A stretch of DNA of 63,439 nt from Pseudomonadota bacterium (GCA_023458315.1 JAEXAH010000106.1:1-63439), one strand, 5' to 3'; counted from the first letter of the stretch, positions 53,433-62,821 are shown. A program made the numbers and translations. Notes: a model not told the origin generated them from the sequence alone.

Positions 53433-53773
53433 GCCGCGTTTTGAACCCCCCGTAGTCAAGCATGCTAGGGCTTAGCTTTGTGCACATCAACCGTAACAGT
53501 TGGTGGACGTGCTTTTTTCCGCCATTCTTTTGCCAAACCCCCGGCGGACAATGTGGCATGTCCCGCTCTCCTTTGCCGCTGCCTGTGTTCCAAGCCATGC
53601 GGGGGACGCATACTTTCCTGTGCATATCTTCCTTGACGGCGCCGACCGGGATGGGGTTATCTGCCCCGCCTCCTACCCATGCGAGCAGGACACCCCCGCC
53701 CGGAGCCCTTGACTCCGCGCTGCGGTGCACATATACAAACGGTTAAATTCTTACCCTTTAGAGTTAAGAAGCG
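53433..53773. other. divergent regulatory region upstream of the hemerythrin fusion
   Basis: 341 bases without a coding gene. A clear plus-strand promoter lies at 53709-53737. The minus-strand promoter of the fusion gene is not obvious; palindromic GCATGC occurs near 53461. Nothing else is recognised. Confidence 0.55.
53709..53737 (+). promoter_or_regulatory. sigma70-like promoter of the 64-residue membrane protein
   Basis: TTGACT (53709-53714), 17 bp, TATACA (53732-53737), about 30 nt leader to the ATG at 53774. Both hexamers match the consensus in five of six positions. Confidence 0.7.
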
Positions 53774-53968
53774 ATGAAGGAAGACCACGACACCCCGGCG
53801 CCCCGCGCCACGCGCGATACCATCCTGCGGGTGGTGGTCCTGGGCGGCATCTATGCCGCCGCCATCGGCTTCGTCGTCGCCCTGTCGCCGTCGGCCGGAC
53901 TGGTGACACCCCATCCGGTGGGCGAAGTCGGCCGCGTCGCCGCCACGCCGGATGCCCCCGCACGCTGA
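53774..53968 (+). CDS. small single-pass membrane protein (64 residues)
   Basis: The N-terminus is polar (MKEDHDTPAPRATRD), followed by one TM helix, ILRVVVLGGIYAAAIGFVVAL, and a short Pro/Ala-rich tail. I do not recognise a family. The gene is well bounded: promoter at 53709, GTTAAGAAGCG ribosome site, and a terminator at 53991. It sits just upstream of the iron-permease operon and might be an accessory to it, but the terminator suggests independent expression. Confidence 0.65.
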   Translation: MKEDHDTPAPRATRDTILRVVVLGGIYAAAIGFVVALSPSAGLVTPHPVGEVGRVAATPDAPAR

Positions 53969-53990
53969 GACGACCTTGGTTCCCACGGAC

Positions 53991-54018
53991 AAGCCCGCCC
54001 CTTCCGGCGGGCTTTTTT
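53991..54018 (+). terminator. rho-independent terminator after the 64-residue gene
   Basis: AAGCCCGCC-CCTTCC-GGCGGGCTT followed by TTTT. Confidence 0.85.
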
Positions 54019-54130
54019 CGTATCGCGGCCCTGCGATCGGCACATGGCATGCGACCGATTTGCACTTGCACATGCCAAAGCAAACATGGTTATTGCAAAG
54101 GACTCTCATTTTCAGCGGAGATCCCTTGCC

Positions 54131-54556
54131 ATGCCGCTTCGCCGTTTCCTGTTCGCCCTGACGCTGCTCGCCGCGCCCTTGCTGGCCGCCGCGCCGGACG
54201 CCCTGGCCGAGAGCGGCCATTGGCAGACCACGGCGGAAAGCGTCGGCAAGGCGGTCAGCGCCGCCGAAACCGTGTTCGCCCAGGGTGACGTGGACGCCGC
54301 CAAGCGCGCCGTGACCGAGGCGTATTTCGGCCATTTCGAGACGTCGAAGCTGGAAGGGGCGATCCGCAAGCATATCGGCGCCAAGCGCGCCGCCGAGGTG
54401 GAAAAGATGTTCGCCACCATGCGCAAGGCCATGACCGCCGGTGACGCCGCCCAGGTCAAGACGGTGGCGCAGGGCCTGCGCGACGCCATGCTGGTCGATG
54501 CCAAGGTGCTGGACGCCGCCAAGGTGTCGCCCGACGTGTACGAGGTCAACCAATGA
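54131..54556 (+). CDS. periplasmic protein resembling the FTR1 N-terminal domain
   Basis: A 141-residue exported protein with signal peptide MPLRRFLFALTLLAAPLLAA ending before AESGHW. The mature part is helical and matches the periplasmic head of the next gene's product: AYFGHFETSKLEGAIRKHIGAK here, LYFGVFEETGLETDIGAADP there, each followed by a similar helix. It likely binds or delivers iron to the permease. ATG 54131 is favoured by the signal peptide. Its stop overlaps the permease ATG by 4 bp, so they are one operon. Confidence 0.8.
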   Translation: MPLRRFLFALTLLAAPLLAAAPDALAESGHWQTTAESVGKAVSAAETVFAQGDVDAAKRAVTEAYFGHFETSKLEGAIRKHIGAKRAAEVEKMFATMRKAMTAGDAAQVKTVAQGLRDAMLVDAKVLDAAKVSPDVYEVNQ

Positions 54557-55743
54557 TCCGCGCCCTGCTGCCGCGCCTGCTGGCCTTCGTCATTCTGCTG
54601 CTGCCCGCCGCCGCGCTGGCCCAGGACGGCAAGCTGGACCACCGCGCCGTGGCCGCCCGCATCGTCGCCGAGGGCAACGCCCTGATGGCCGCCTATGATC
54701 CGGCCAAGGGCGGCGACACCGCCGACGGTTTCTCGGACCTGTATTTCGGGGTGTTCGAGGAAACCGGCCTGGAAACCGACATCGGCGCCGCCGACCCGTC
54801 GGCCAAGACCGAGATCGAATCCAAATTCGCTGCGGTGATCGGCCTGGCCAATTCCTCGGCCGACAGGGCCAGGGTGGAAAAAGCGTGGCGCGCCCTGGAA
54901 GCCCAGGTGGTCGAGGTGGCCGACGCCCGCGCCGAAGCCTCGGGCGCCGGGTGGATCGGCGCCTTCCTGCAATCGCTGCTGATCCTTCTGCGCGAGGGCT
55001 TCGAGGCCATGCTGGTGGTCACGGCCCTGGTCGCCTATCTCAAGCGCCTGGGCGCCGAGGACAAGGTGCGGGTGGTGTGGTGGTCGGTGGCCCTGGCCCT
55101 GGTGGCCAGCGCCGCCACCGCCTGGGTGCTGAACGTGGTGGTGGCGCTGTCCGGCGCCGGTCAGGAAGCGGTCGAGGGCGTCACCATGCTGGTCGCCGCC
55201 GCCGTGTTGGCCTATGTCAGTCACTGGCTGTTCGCCCGGCGCGAGGCGCAACGCTGGCAGGGCTATATCAAGGATCAGGTCAACAAGGCGCTGTCGGGCG
55301 GCCAGATGTTCTCGCTGGGCTTCGCCGCCTTCCTGTCGGTCTACCGCGAGGGCGCCGAGACGGTGCTGTTCTATCAGGCGCTGATGGGCGGCGCGCCGGG
55401 CCAGGGCAGCGCCATCGCCCTGGGCTTCGCCGCCGCTGTCGTGGCGCTGGCCGTGGTTTACGTGGTCATGCGCCGCGCCTCCATGAAGCTGCCGCTGGGG
55501 CCGTTCTTCGCCGGAACCGCCGTGTTGCTGTATGCCCTGGCGGTGATGTTCGCGGGCAACGGCGTGCTGGAGCTTCAGGAAGCCCGGCTGATCGGCACCA
55601 CGCCGTTGACCTTCATGCCGTCGATCCCGGCCATCGGCCTGTTCCCCACCCTGGAATCGGTGGCGGCCCAGGCGGTGCTGTTGCTGGCCCTGGTGCCGGT
55701 GCTGGGCGCCGTCGCCCTCAAGCGGCTGAAGACCGCGCCATGA
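54553..55743 (+). CDS. FTR1-family high-affinity iron permease
   Basis: A 396-residue protein: signal peptide MIRALLPRLLAFVILLLPAA, a periplasmic helical head (about 25-135), then seven TM segments. The two iron-binding REXXE motifs are REGFE (147-151) and REGAE (265-269). It imports iron across the inner membrane, usually as Fe(III) after oxidation, in FtrABCD/EfeUOB-like systems. It is coupled by ATGA overlaps to the genes on both sides. No EfeO, EfeB or P19 (FtrA) gene is adjacent. Confidence 0.93.
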   Translation: MIRALLPRLLAFVILLLPAAALAQDGKLDHRAVAARIVAEGNALMAAYDPAKGGDTADGFSDLYFGVFEETGLETDIGAADPSAKTEIESKFAAVIGLANSSADRARVEKAWRALEAQVVEVADARAEASGAGWIGAFLQSLLILLREGFEAMLVVTALVAYLKRLGAEDKVRVVWWSVALALVASAATAWVLNVVVALSGAGQEAVEGVTMLVAAAVLAYVSHWLFARREAQRWQGYIKDQVNKALSGGQMFSLGFAAFLSVYREGAETVLFYQALMGGAPGQGSAIALGFAAAVVALAVVYVVMRRASMKLPLGPFFAGTAVLLYALAVMFAGNGVLELQEARLIGTTPLTFMPSIPAIGLFPTLESVAAQAVLLLALVPVLGAVALKRLKTAP

Positions 55744-57149
55744 TGCCGCGTCAGGTTCCGGCCGGAGAGGAAAAACGCTGGTCGGCCCGCATCGCCGGGC
55801 CGGTCGAGGCGTTCTTCGTGCGCAACATCCGCTGGCTGCCCTGGGTGCACGCGGTGATGTTCGTCGCCTTCGTCGGCCTGTTGCTGGTGCCCGCCCTGCT
55901 GCCCAACCCGCCCGAGGACGCCACCGCGCTGGACAGTCTGACGGTGGCCGCCAACCTGCTGCTGTGGGGGGTGTGGTTCCCGCTGCTGCTGTTGTCGGTG
56001 CTGGCCACCGGGCGGTCGTGGTGCGGCATCCTGTGCCCCATGGGCGCCGCGTCGGAATACGCGTCCAAGCATGGGTTCAAACTGGCGCCGCCGCGCTGGC
56101 TGACCTGGCCGGGCACGCCGGTGCTGTCGTTCATCGTCGTCACCATCCTGGGCCAGACCACCGGCGTGCGCACCCACCCCGAGGCCGCCGCCGAGATCTT
56201 CGGCGGCACCATGGCCGCCGCCATCATCCTGGGCTGGCTGTTCGCCCCCGGCAAACGGCCGTGGTGTCGCCATGCCTGTCCCATCGGCCTGTTGCTGGGG
56301 GTGTTCAACCGCCTGGGCGTGGTCGAGTTCGCGCCCAAGCGGCCGGAAGGCGGCGGCGACCGCTGGACCGACAAGGGCGCCTGCCCGACCATGATCGACC
56401 TGCGGCGCAAGACCGAGACGCGCCATTGCATCGAATGCTTCCGCTGCGTCAGCCCGCCCGCCCAGGGCGGCCTGTTCCTGCGCCTGCGCCGCCCCGGCGA
56501 GGAGATCGAGCAGATCGCCTGGCGCAATCCCAATCTGTCGGAAATCCTGTTCCTGTTCCTGGGCGGCGGCGTCGCCCTGGGCGGCTTTTTGTGGGGCGTG
56601 CTGCCGCTGTTCACCACGCTGCGCGACGCCCTGGGGCTGTGGGCCATCGAGAATGATGTCGCATGGCTGCTGCGCAGCGGCCCGTCCTGGCTGATGAGCG
56701 TCCACCCCGACCGCCGCGAGGTGTTCCTGTGGCTGGATTTCGTCATGATCACCGGCTTCATGGCCGCCACCATGCTGATCTTCACCGTCGGCCTGTCGGG
56801 ACTGACCCTGATCAGCGCGTGGATGTCGGGATGGCTGGGCGGCGCCCGGTCGCTGCACGCCCGCTTCCTGGAACTGGGCTACCAGTTCACCCCCATCGCC
56901 ATGGTGTCGCTGCTGCTGGGCCTGGGCGGCGGCCTGTTCACCGCCCTCAAGGCGTTGGGCCTGCCGCCTGAGGCGGTGTCGGGCCTGAAGATCGCCCTGT
57001 TCGTCGGCGGCATCGTCTGGAGCCTGTGGCTGGCCGACCGCATCCTGGCCGCCCAGGGCGTGCGCGGCGTCCGCGCCCTGCCCGCCCTGGTTCCCGGTCT
57101 GGTCGGCACCGCCGCCATCGCCCTGGCGTGGTGGCCCGCTTTGTTCTGA
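55740..57149 (+). CDS. membrane polyferredoxin (FtrD/NapH-like) of the iron-uptake operon
   Basis: A 469-residue inner-membrane protein with several TM segments and NapH-type motifs SWCGILCPMGAASEY and PWCRHACPIGLLLGVFN, plus HCIECFRCVSPP. These cysteines probably bind [4Fe-4S] clusters for electron transfer. Similar proteins (FtrD) accompany FTR1 permeases in Brucella and Bordetella and are thought to supply or remove electrons during iron uptake. The start is a double ATG overlapping the permease stop by 4 bp. It is the last gene of the operon, converging with glk. Confidence 0.88.
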   Translation: MMPRQVPAGEEKRWSARIAGPVEAFFVRNIRWLPWVHAVMFVAFVGLLLVPALLPNPPEDATALDSLTVAANLLLWGVWFPLLLLSVLATGRSWCGILCPMGAASEYASKHGFKLAPPRWLTWPGTPVLSFIVVTILGQTTGVRTHPEAAAEIFGGTMAAAIILGWLFAPGKRPWCRHACPIGLLLGVFNRLGVVEFAPKRPEGGGDRWTDKGACPTMIDLRRKTETRHCIECFRCVSPPAQGGLFLRLRRPGEEIEQIAWRNPNLSEILFLFLGGGVALGGFLWGVLPLFTTLRDALGLWAIENDVAWLLRSGPSWLMSVHPDRREVFLWLDFVMITGFMAATMLIFTVGLSGLTLISAWMSGWLGGARSLHARFLELGYQFTPIAMVSLLLGLGGGLFTALKALGLPPEAVSGLKIALFVGGIVWSLWLADRILAAQGVRGVRALPALVPGLVGTAAIALAWWPALF

Positions 57150-57156
57150 CGCGCGG

Positions 57157-58116
57157 CTATTTCCCGCCGGTCGCCAGCCCGGCCAGCCCGGCGAAGGCCG
57201 GTTGCGGGTGGACCACCAGCCACGCCGGAATGGGGGCAAGGTAGTCGCGGAAGCGGCCCTTGCCCTCGAACCGGCGGCGGAAGGACGATTGGGCGAAGGC
57301 ATCGCGCATGCGCGGCAGGATGCCGCCCGCCAGATAGACGCCGCCACGCGCCCCCAGGGTCAGCGCCAGATTGCCCGCCACCGTGCCCAGCATGGCGAAG
57401 AACATATCCAGCGTCTCGCGGCACAGCGGGTCGGACCCGTCCAGCGCCCGCTGCGACACCGCGTCGGGGGCGGTGTAAAGGGGCGACACGCCGTGCAGAT
57501 CGGCCAGCGCCTCGTACAGATTGACCAGACCGGCCCCGGCCAGCACCCGCTCGGCCGAGACATGGCCGAAGCGACGGCGCAGGCGCTCCAGCACCGCGTC
57601 CTCGCGCGCGTCGGTGGCGGCCAGGGTGGCGTGGCCGCCCTCGGTCGCCAGCGCGACCCACTGCCCGGAACTGTCGGGCACCAACGCCGACACCCCCAGA
57701 CCGGTGCCCGGCCCCAACACGGCGATGGGCGCCCCTTCGACGGCACTGCCGCCGCCGACCTTCAGCAGATGTTCGGGGCCGACATGGCGCACCGACAGGG
57801 CGACGGCGGTGAAATCGTTGATCACCTGCAAGCGTTCCAGCCCCAGGGCATTGCGCACCTGCTCGATGGAAAAATGCCACGCCGAATTGGTCAGGTTGAC
57901 CACGTCCCCCGTCACCGGACAGGCAACGCAAAAGGCGCCGCGTACCGGCCGGTCGGCGATGTTGTGGGCCGCCAGCACCGCGCGGGCCGCCTCGGCCGGG
58001 CCGGGATGCTCGGCGCACCGCACCACCATGGGTTCGCCCACCCGGCCCTGGCCGTCCACCAGGGCGAAGCGGGCGTTGGTGCCGCCGATATCGGCGATCA
58101 GCGACAGATCGGCCAT
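57157..58116 (-). CDS. glk: glucokinase
   Basis: A 319-residue cytoplasmic kinase that phosphorylates glucose with ATP. It has the ATP-binding LIADIGGTNARFALVDG, LTNSAWHFSIEQVRNALGLERLQVINDFTAVAL with the catalytic Asp in NDF, GPGTGLGVSALVPDSSG and a family-typical EGGH segment (ATEGGHATLAATDARED). It begins 3 bp after the glgA stop, so it is in one operon with glycogen synthase, linking storage and glucose use. Confidence 0.95.
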   Translation of the reverse strand: MADLSLIADIGGTNARFALVDGQGRVGEPMVVRCAEHPGPAEAARAVLAAHNIADRPVRGAFCVACPVTGDVVNLTNSAWHFSIEQVRNALGLERLQVINDFTAVALSVRHVGPEHLLKVGGGSAVEGAPIAVLGPGTGLGVSALVPDSSGQWVALATEGGHATLAATDAREDAVLERLRRRFGHVSAERVLAGAGLVNLYEALADLHGVSPLYTAPDAVSQRALDGSDPLCRETLDMFFAMLGTVAGNLALTLGARGGVYLAGGILPRMRDAFAQSSFRRRFEGKGRFRDYLAPIPAWLVVHPQPAFAGLAGLATGGK

Positions 58117-58119
58117 GGC

Positions 58120-59586
58120 TCAGCCCTTGCCCGGAACCAGCGCGCGGTAAAGCTCCACATAGCGCGCCGCCGACAGATCCCAGGTGAAGTCCTGGGCGAC
58201 GCAGGCGGCCTGCACCTTGCGCCATTGTTCGGGCTGGCGGTACATGCCCAGCGCCCGCTCGATGGTCCATTGGAAGGCGCCCGCATTGGCGTGCTCGAAG
58301 GCGAAGCCGGTGGCGGTGCCGGTCATCAGGCTGTCATAGGTGGCGTCGACCACCGTGTCGGCCAGACCGCCGGTGACGTGCACCAGCGGCACGGTGCCAT
58401 AGCGCATGGCATAGAACTGGGTCAGGCCGCACGGCTCGAACCGCGACGGCATGACCAGCATGTCGCCCGCCGCCATCAGCTTGTGCGCCAGCGTCTCGGA
58501 ATAGCCGATCATGACCGCCACTTGCGACGGATTGGCGGCGGCCACCGCCTTGAACCCGTCTTCCAGCGCGCGGTCGCCGGTGCCGACCACCGCCAATTGG
58601 GCCCCTTCACGCAGGACGGACGGCAGCACCGCCAGCACCAGATCCATGCCCTTGAGGTCGTTGAGGCGGCTGACGATCACCATCAGCGGCGCGTCGGGGT
58701 TCTGCTCCAGCCCCAGTTCGGCCTGCAACGCCGCCTTGTTGGCTGCCTTGCCCGCCGCGAAATCGGCGGGGGCATAGCGGTGGGGCAGACAGGAATCGCT
58801 GTCCGGGTTCCAGATGCCGTAATCGGCGCCGTTCAGGATGCCCGACAGATCGGCGGCGCGGGCGGCCAGCACGCCTTCCAGGCCGCAGCCATGGGGCGAG
58901 GACTGGATTTCGCGGGCATAGCGCGGGCTGACCGTGGTCAGGCGGTCGCTATAGACCAGGCCGGATTTCAGGAAGGACAGGTTGTTCCAGTATTCCAGCC
59001 CGTCCATGCCGTAGAAGTCCCAGGGCAGGCCCAGGCGCGGCACCGTTTCCGACGGGAACAGGCCCTGATAGGCGATGTTGTGGATGGTGAACACCGTCGC
59101 CGGACGGTCCACCACATTCCACGCCTTGAGGTACGCGGGCGCCAGACCGGTCTGCCAGTCGTGGCAATGCAGCACGTCGGGCCACCACGGCACCGGCGAG
59201 CCGCCGGTGCACAGATGGGCGGCGGTCCACGACAGCAGGCCGAAGCGCAGGGCGTTGTCGGCATAATCGCTGCCGTCCACGTCCTGATACGGCCCACCGG
59301 CGCGATGGTACAGCGCCGGACAGTCGATCAGCCACACCGGCACGCCGGACCCGGGCAGCCGCCCTTCCACCAGCGTGGCCTCGGTGCCGATGCCCAGCGG
59401 GTCGCCCAGGCTGCCGACCACCTTCTTGCCCTCGGTCTTGTCCATGGCGGCGGCATAGCCGGGCAACAGCACCCGCACATCCTGTCCCGCCTGGATCAAC
59501 GCCTCCGGCAGCGCCCCCGAAACGTCGGCCAGACCGCCGGTCTTGACCAGCGGAAACACTTCGGACGAAGCGAACAACACGCGCAT
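58120..59586 (-). CDS. glgA: glycogen synthase (ADP-glucose)
   Basis: A 488-residue GT5 glycosyltransferase that extends alpha-1,4-glucan from ADP-glucose. The N-terminus MRVLFASSEVFPLVKTGGLADVSGALPEAL has the ADP-glucose-binding KTGGL. The C-terminal half has FEPCGLTQFYAMRYGTVPLVHVTGGLADTV. Length is normal. ATG 59586 follows GGGAGGCCCC. It is first in the glgA-glk operon and divergent from glgC, sharing a 214-bp control region. Confidence 0.96.
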   Translation of the reverse strand: MRVLFASSEVFPLVKTGGLADVSGALPEALIQAGQDVRVLLPGYAAAMDKTEGKKVVGSLGDPLGIGTEATLVEGRLPGSGVPVWLIDCPALYHRAGGPYQDVDGSDYADNALRFGLLSWTAAHLCTGGSPVPWWPDVLHCHDWQTGLAPAYLKAWNVVDRPATVFTIHNIAYQGLFPSETVPRLGLPWDFYGMDGLEYWNNLSFLKSGLVYSDRLTTVSPRYAREIQSSPHGCGLEGVLAARAADLSGILNGADYGIWNPDSDSCLPHRYAPADFAAGKAANKAALQAELGLEQNPDAPLMVIVSRLNDLKGMDLVLAVLPSVLREGAQLAVVGTGDRALEDGFKAVAAANPSQVAVMIGYSETLAHKLMAAGDMLVMPSRFEPCGLTQFYAMRYGTVPLVHVTGGLADTVVDATYDSLMTGTATGFAFEHANAGAFQWTIERALGMYRQPEQWRKVQAACVAQDFTWDLSAARYVELYRALVPGKG

Positions 59587-59800
59587 GGGGCCTCCCGTCG
59601 GACATACCTGTCGTTGACCGACAAGCCTAGCCCATGACGGCCTCAGGCGAAAGCGCCTGGGTGTCAGTATTACCCCGGGGTTAAGGAAGTCTCCCCTGCT
59701 CGGGCGGCGGTTGTCGCGGGCGGCGAAGTATGGCACGGTCTTTCATCGGCTCCGGGGGGACGGTGCCAAAGTCCGCGAGACATCTTGGAGAGACGTGCTG

Positions 59801-61087
59801 ATGACGGAGCCTCTGGAACGGGTGAACCACGACATCGAAGTCAATTTGCGCCTGCGCCGCACCCTGGCGCTGGTGCTGGCGGGCGGCCGCGGCTCGCGCC
59901 TCAAGGCGCTGACCGACTGGCACGCCAAGCCGGGCATTCCTTTTGCCGGCAAGTTCCGCATCATCGACTTCACCCTGTCCAACTGCATCAACTCGGGCAT
60001 TCGCCGCATCGGCGTGCTGACCCAGTACAAGGCCCATTCGCTGTTGCAGCACATCCAGCGCGGCTGGGGCTTCCTGCGCGGCGAGTTCAACGAATTCATC
60101 GAATTGCTGCCCGCCCAGCAGCGCACCGAGGGCGAGAACTGGTACAAGGGCACCGCCGACGCCGTGTTCCAGAACCTGGACATCATCCGCGAGCACGGAC
60201 CGGAATACGTGCTGATCCTGGCGGGCGACCACATCTATAAGATGGATTACGGCAAGATGCTGGCCCACCATCTGGCCCGCAACGCCGACGTCACCGTCGC
60301 CTGCCTGGAAGTGCCCATCGAGGACGCCAAGGGCTTCGGCGTCATGGCGGTGGACGACGACGACAACATCGTCCGCTTCGACGAAAAGCCGGAAAACCCC
60401 CAGCACGCCCCCGGCAAGCCGGACAAGGCGCTGGCCAGCATGGGCATCTACATCTTCAACGCCCAGTTCCTGTACGAGCGCCTGAACCTGGAGGCCGAGG
60501 AACCGGGAACCGAACACGATTTCGGCAAGAACATCATCCCCAAGCTGATCGGCACCCACAAGGTCATCGCCCATCCGTTCCAGGATTCGTGCGTCATGCA
60601 TGACGGCGCCAAGGAACATTACTGGCGCGACGTCGGCACCATCGACGCCTATTGGGAAGCCAACATCGACCTGACCACCGTGACCCCGGCCCTGAACCTG
60701 TATGACACCAACTGGCCCATCTGGACCTATCAGGCCCAGTTGCCGCCCGCCAAATTCGTGTTCGACAACGATACCCGCCGCGGCATGGCGGTGGATTCGC
60801 TGGTGTCGGGCGGTTGCATCATCTCGGGCGCGGTGGTGCGGCGGTCCATGCTGTTTTCCAACGTGCGCGTCAATTCGTACTCGCTGGTCGAGGATACGGT
60901 GGTGCTGCCCGATTGCGACATCGGCCGCCACGCCAAGCTGAAGAAATGCATCGTCGATCAGGGCTGCGTCATCCCGCCGGGACTGGTGGTGGGCGAAGAC
61001 CCCAAGCTGGACGCCAAGCGTTTCGACCGCACGGAAAAGGGCGTCACCCTGATCACCGCCGAAATGCTGAAAAAGCTGGAAGGCTGA
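59801..61087 (+). CDS. glgC: glucose-1-phosphate adenylyltransferase
   Basis: A 428-residue enzyme making ADP-glucose from ATP and glucose 1-phosphate, the committed step of glycogen synthesis. It has the nucleotide-binding LVLAGGRGSRLKALTDWHAKPG, FRIIDFTLSNCINSGIRRIGVLTQYKAHSL, the catalytic GDHIYKMDYG and KPENP region, and a C-terminal beta-helix regulatory domain. ATG 59801 follows TTGGAGAGACG. It is the divergent partner of glgA. A terminator lies at 61110. Confidence 0.97.
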   Translation: MTEPLERVNHDIEVNLRLRRTLALVLAGGRGSRLKALTDWHAKPGIPFAGKFRIIDFTLSNCINSGIRRIGVLTQYKAHSLLQHIQRGWGFLRGEFNEFIELLPAQQRTEGENWYKGTADAVFQNLDIIREHGPEYVLILAGDHIYKMDYGKMLAHHLARNADVTVACLEVPIEDAKGFGVMAVDDDDNIVRFDEKPENPQHAPGKPDKALASMGIYIFNAQFLYERLNLEAEEPGTEHDFGKNIIPKLIGTHKVIAHPFQDSCVMHDGAKEHYWRDVGTIDAYWEANIDLTTVTPALNLYDTNWPIWTYQAQLPPAKFVFDNDTRRGMAVDSLVSGGCIISGAVVRRSMLFSNVRVNSYSLVEDTVVLPDCDIGRHAKLKKCIVDQGCVIPPGLVVGEDPKLDAKRFDRTEKGVTLITAEMLKKLEG

Positions 61088-61109
61088 CCCTTTCCTGAGT
61101 GCCCCAAGC

Positions 61110-61145
61110 AAAGCCCGCCGCGCCCGACGCGGTGGGCTTTTTGTT
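61110..61145 (+). terminator. rho-independent terminator after glgC
   Basis: AAAGCCCGCCGCG-CCCGA-CGCGGTGGGCTTT followed by TTGTTTGG. Confidence 0.8.
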
Positions 61146-61230
61146 TGGTTCATCACGCAATTGCGGGGCTGCTGGCCCCGCAACCGCTTTCGTCATGCGC
61201 GGACTTGATCCACTTCTGTCCGGTTTAGAC

Positions 61231-61280
61231 CGTGATGCAGAAAACCTGCATCACGTGTTGCCCCTCGCCGGGCGCGGGCC
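61231..61280. repeat. hairpin plus GCCCTCGCCGGGCG repeat, copy C
   Basis: GTGATGCAG-AAAAC-CTGCATCAC is a perfect 9-bp stem at 61231-61253. It is followed by GCCCCTCGCCGGGCGCGGGCC (about 61260-61279), which matches the core of the repeats at 9541-9608 and 27362-27454. Confidence 0.55.
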
Positions 61281-61342
61281 ACGGACGAGCACTTCCAGGA
61301 AATCTGCGAAGAACCTTTTTTGTGGCTTGTGGCGGTGCCTTT

Positions 61343-62779
61343 CTACTTCAGCAGCGCCTTGACATCGGACGAGGCCGCCACCTTGCCGCTGGCGGAATAG
61401 GCTTCGTGGTTGGCCTCGATCTCGTCCAGCTTGTAGAGGTAGTTGATCATCAGGCCCAGCGACTGCTTCATGCCCTTGGCGCTGGTGTCGGCCAGCCAGT
61501 TCAGGCGTTCGACGCGGGCGCCGTTGGACAGGTGGAAATGGGCCACCGGGTCGAGGGCGCGGGCCCTGCCCTGCCGCTTTTCCACGGCGATATAGCGCGC
61601 CGCCAGCCGGGTCAGCGGACCGCGCAGGATATCGGCCGCCTGGGAATCGTCCGCCCATTCGCCGCGCGCCAGCACCGCCGCCAGACCCTCGCCGCCATGG
61701 GGCGACAGCGCCAGCCGCCGCTGCTCGGCCGGGGTCAGGACGGTGTCGCCGCCCTTGTCCAGCAGGTCCTGCAACCACGACCGGAAACCGGGCAGCGGCG
61801 ACAGGGTGGCGAAGGTCTTGAGGCGCTTGAACTCGCGCGACAATTCCTCGACCACCCGCTTGATCAGGAAATTGCCGAAGCTGATACCGTCCAGGCCGCG
61901 CTGGGCGTTGTTGATGGAATAGAAGATGGCGGTGTCGGCTTCGTCCGGGTTGCCCACCGGCGCCGCCGGGTCCAGCAATTCGTGCACGTTGCCCGCGATG
62001 CCGTTGACCAGCGCCACCTCGACGAAGATCAGCGGCTCCTCGGGCATGCGCGGATGGAAGAAGGCGTACAGGCGACGATCGGAATCCAGCCGGTTCTTCA
62101 GGTCGTCCCAGCCCTGGATGGCGTGCACCGCCTCGTAGGCCATGATCTTTTCCAGCACACAGGCGGGCGACCGCCAGGTGATGCGCTGCAATTCCAGGAA
62201 GCCGACGTCGAACCACGCCGCCAGCAGGCCCTTGAGTTCCTTTTCCAGCGCCCCCAGCCGGACGTCGCCGCGCGCCATCCCCATCAGTTCGGCGCGCAGA
62301 TCCACCAGGAACTTCACGCCCTCGGGCAGGGCGTTGAACTGGGTCAGCAGCCGGGTGAAGGGCGGTTCCAGGGCGGCGCGCAGGGCGTTTTCCGCCTTGA
62401 TGCGGGCGTCGCAATCGTCGCCCGCCGCCAACAACGCCTGGGTCGCCGCGTCGACCCGCCCGATTTCCGGGCCGAAGGACGCCATCAGCGCCAGGAAGCG
62501 CTTGCGCCCCTCGGGCGACAGCGACAGGTATTCGCGGCCCAGGGCGGCGGCGCGGGCGCGGACGGAAACCTCGCCGCCCTTGCCCTCCAGACAGGCCAGC
62601 ATCTGCCTGCGCAGGCGCTCCAGGTCGTCATCGGGCAGATCGGGGGCGAAACTCAGCATCTCGCCGCCGGTGATGGTTCCGGCGACATCGCGCCACAGCT
62701 TGGCCCAGCCCTTGATGCGGGCAAGCAGGGAGGTTCCGACGGCTTGAGTCATGCTGGCTACCTCCTTGTTGTCGGCCAT
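61343..62779 (-). CDS. malonyl-CoA decarboxylase
   Basis: A 478-residue cytoplasmic enzyme that turns malonyl-CoA into acetyl-CoA and CO2. The helical N-terminal domain is followed by the GNAT-like catalytic part, with ITWRSPACVLEKIMAYEAVHAIQGWDDLKNRL, RRLYAFFHPRMPEEPLIFVEVALVNG and FYSINNAQRGLDGISFGNFLIKRVV, all typical. ATG 62779 is chosen for its AAGGAGAT ribosome site; ATG 62800 and 62752 are in frame. It is 42 bp downstream of nnr on the same strand. matB/matC partners are not in the window. Confidence 0.93.
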   Translation of the reverse strand: MADNKEVASMTQAVGTSLLARIKGWAKLWRDVAGTITGGEMLSFAPDLPDDDLERLRRQMLACLEGKGGEVSVRARAAALGREYLSLSPEGRKRFLALMASFGPEIGRVDAATQALLAAGDDCDARIKAENALRAALEPPFTRLLTQFNALPEGVKFLVDLRAELMGMARGDVRLGALEKELKGLLAAWFDVGFLELQRITWRSPACVLEKIMAYEAVHAIQGWDDLKNRLDSDRRLYAFFHPRMPEEPLIFVEVALVNGIAGNVHELLDPAAPVGNPDEADTAIFYSINNAQRGLDGISFGNFLIKRVVEELSREFKRLKTFATLSPLPGFRSWLQDLLDKGGDTVLTPAEQRRLALSPHGGEGLAAVLARGEWADDSQAADILRGPLTRLAARYIAVEKRQGRARALDPVAHFHLSNGARVERLNWLADTSAKGMKQSLGLMINYLYKLDEIEANHEAYSASGKVAASSDVKALLK

Positions 62780-62821
62780 GGCGTTTATCTCCTTCAGCAT
62801 GTAAGGGCGTTTCCGCGAAAC

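Noticed and set aside
54040..54130. Fur-type site before the FTR1 operon (ATTGCAAAGGACTCTCATTTTCAG)
   Set aside because: Only scattered partial matches and no convincing dyad; iron control of this operon remains likely biologically but is not shown by the sequence.
61160..61230. TTGCGGGGCTGCTGGCCCCGCAA hairpin after glgC as a second terminator or riboswitch
   Set aside because: No T-run and no known riboswitch core; the real glgC terminator is upstream at 61110.
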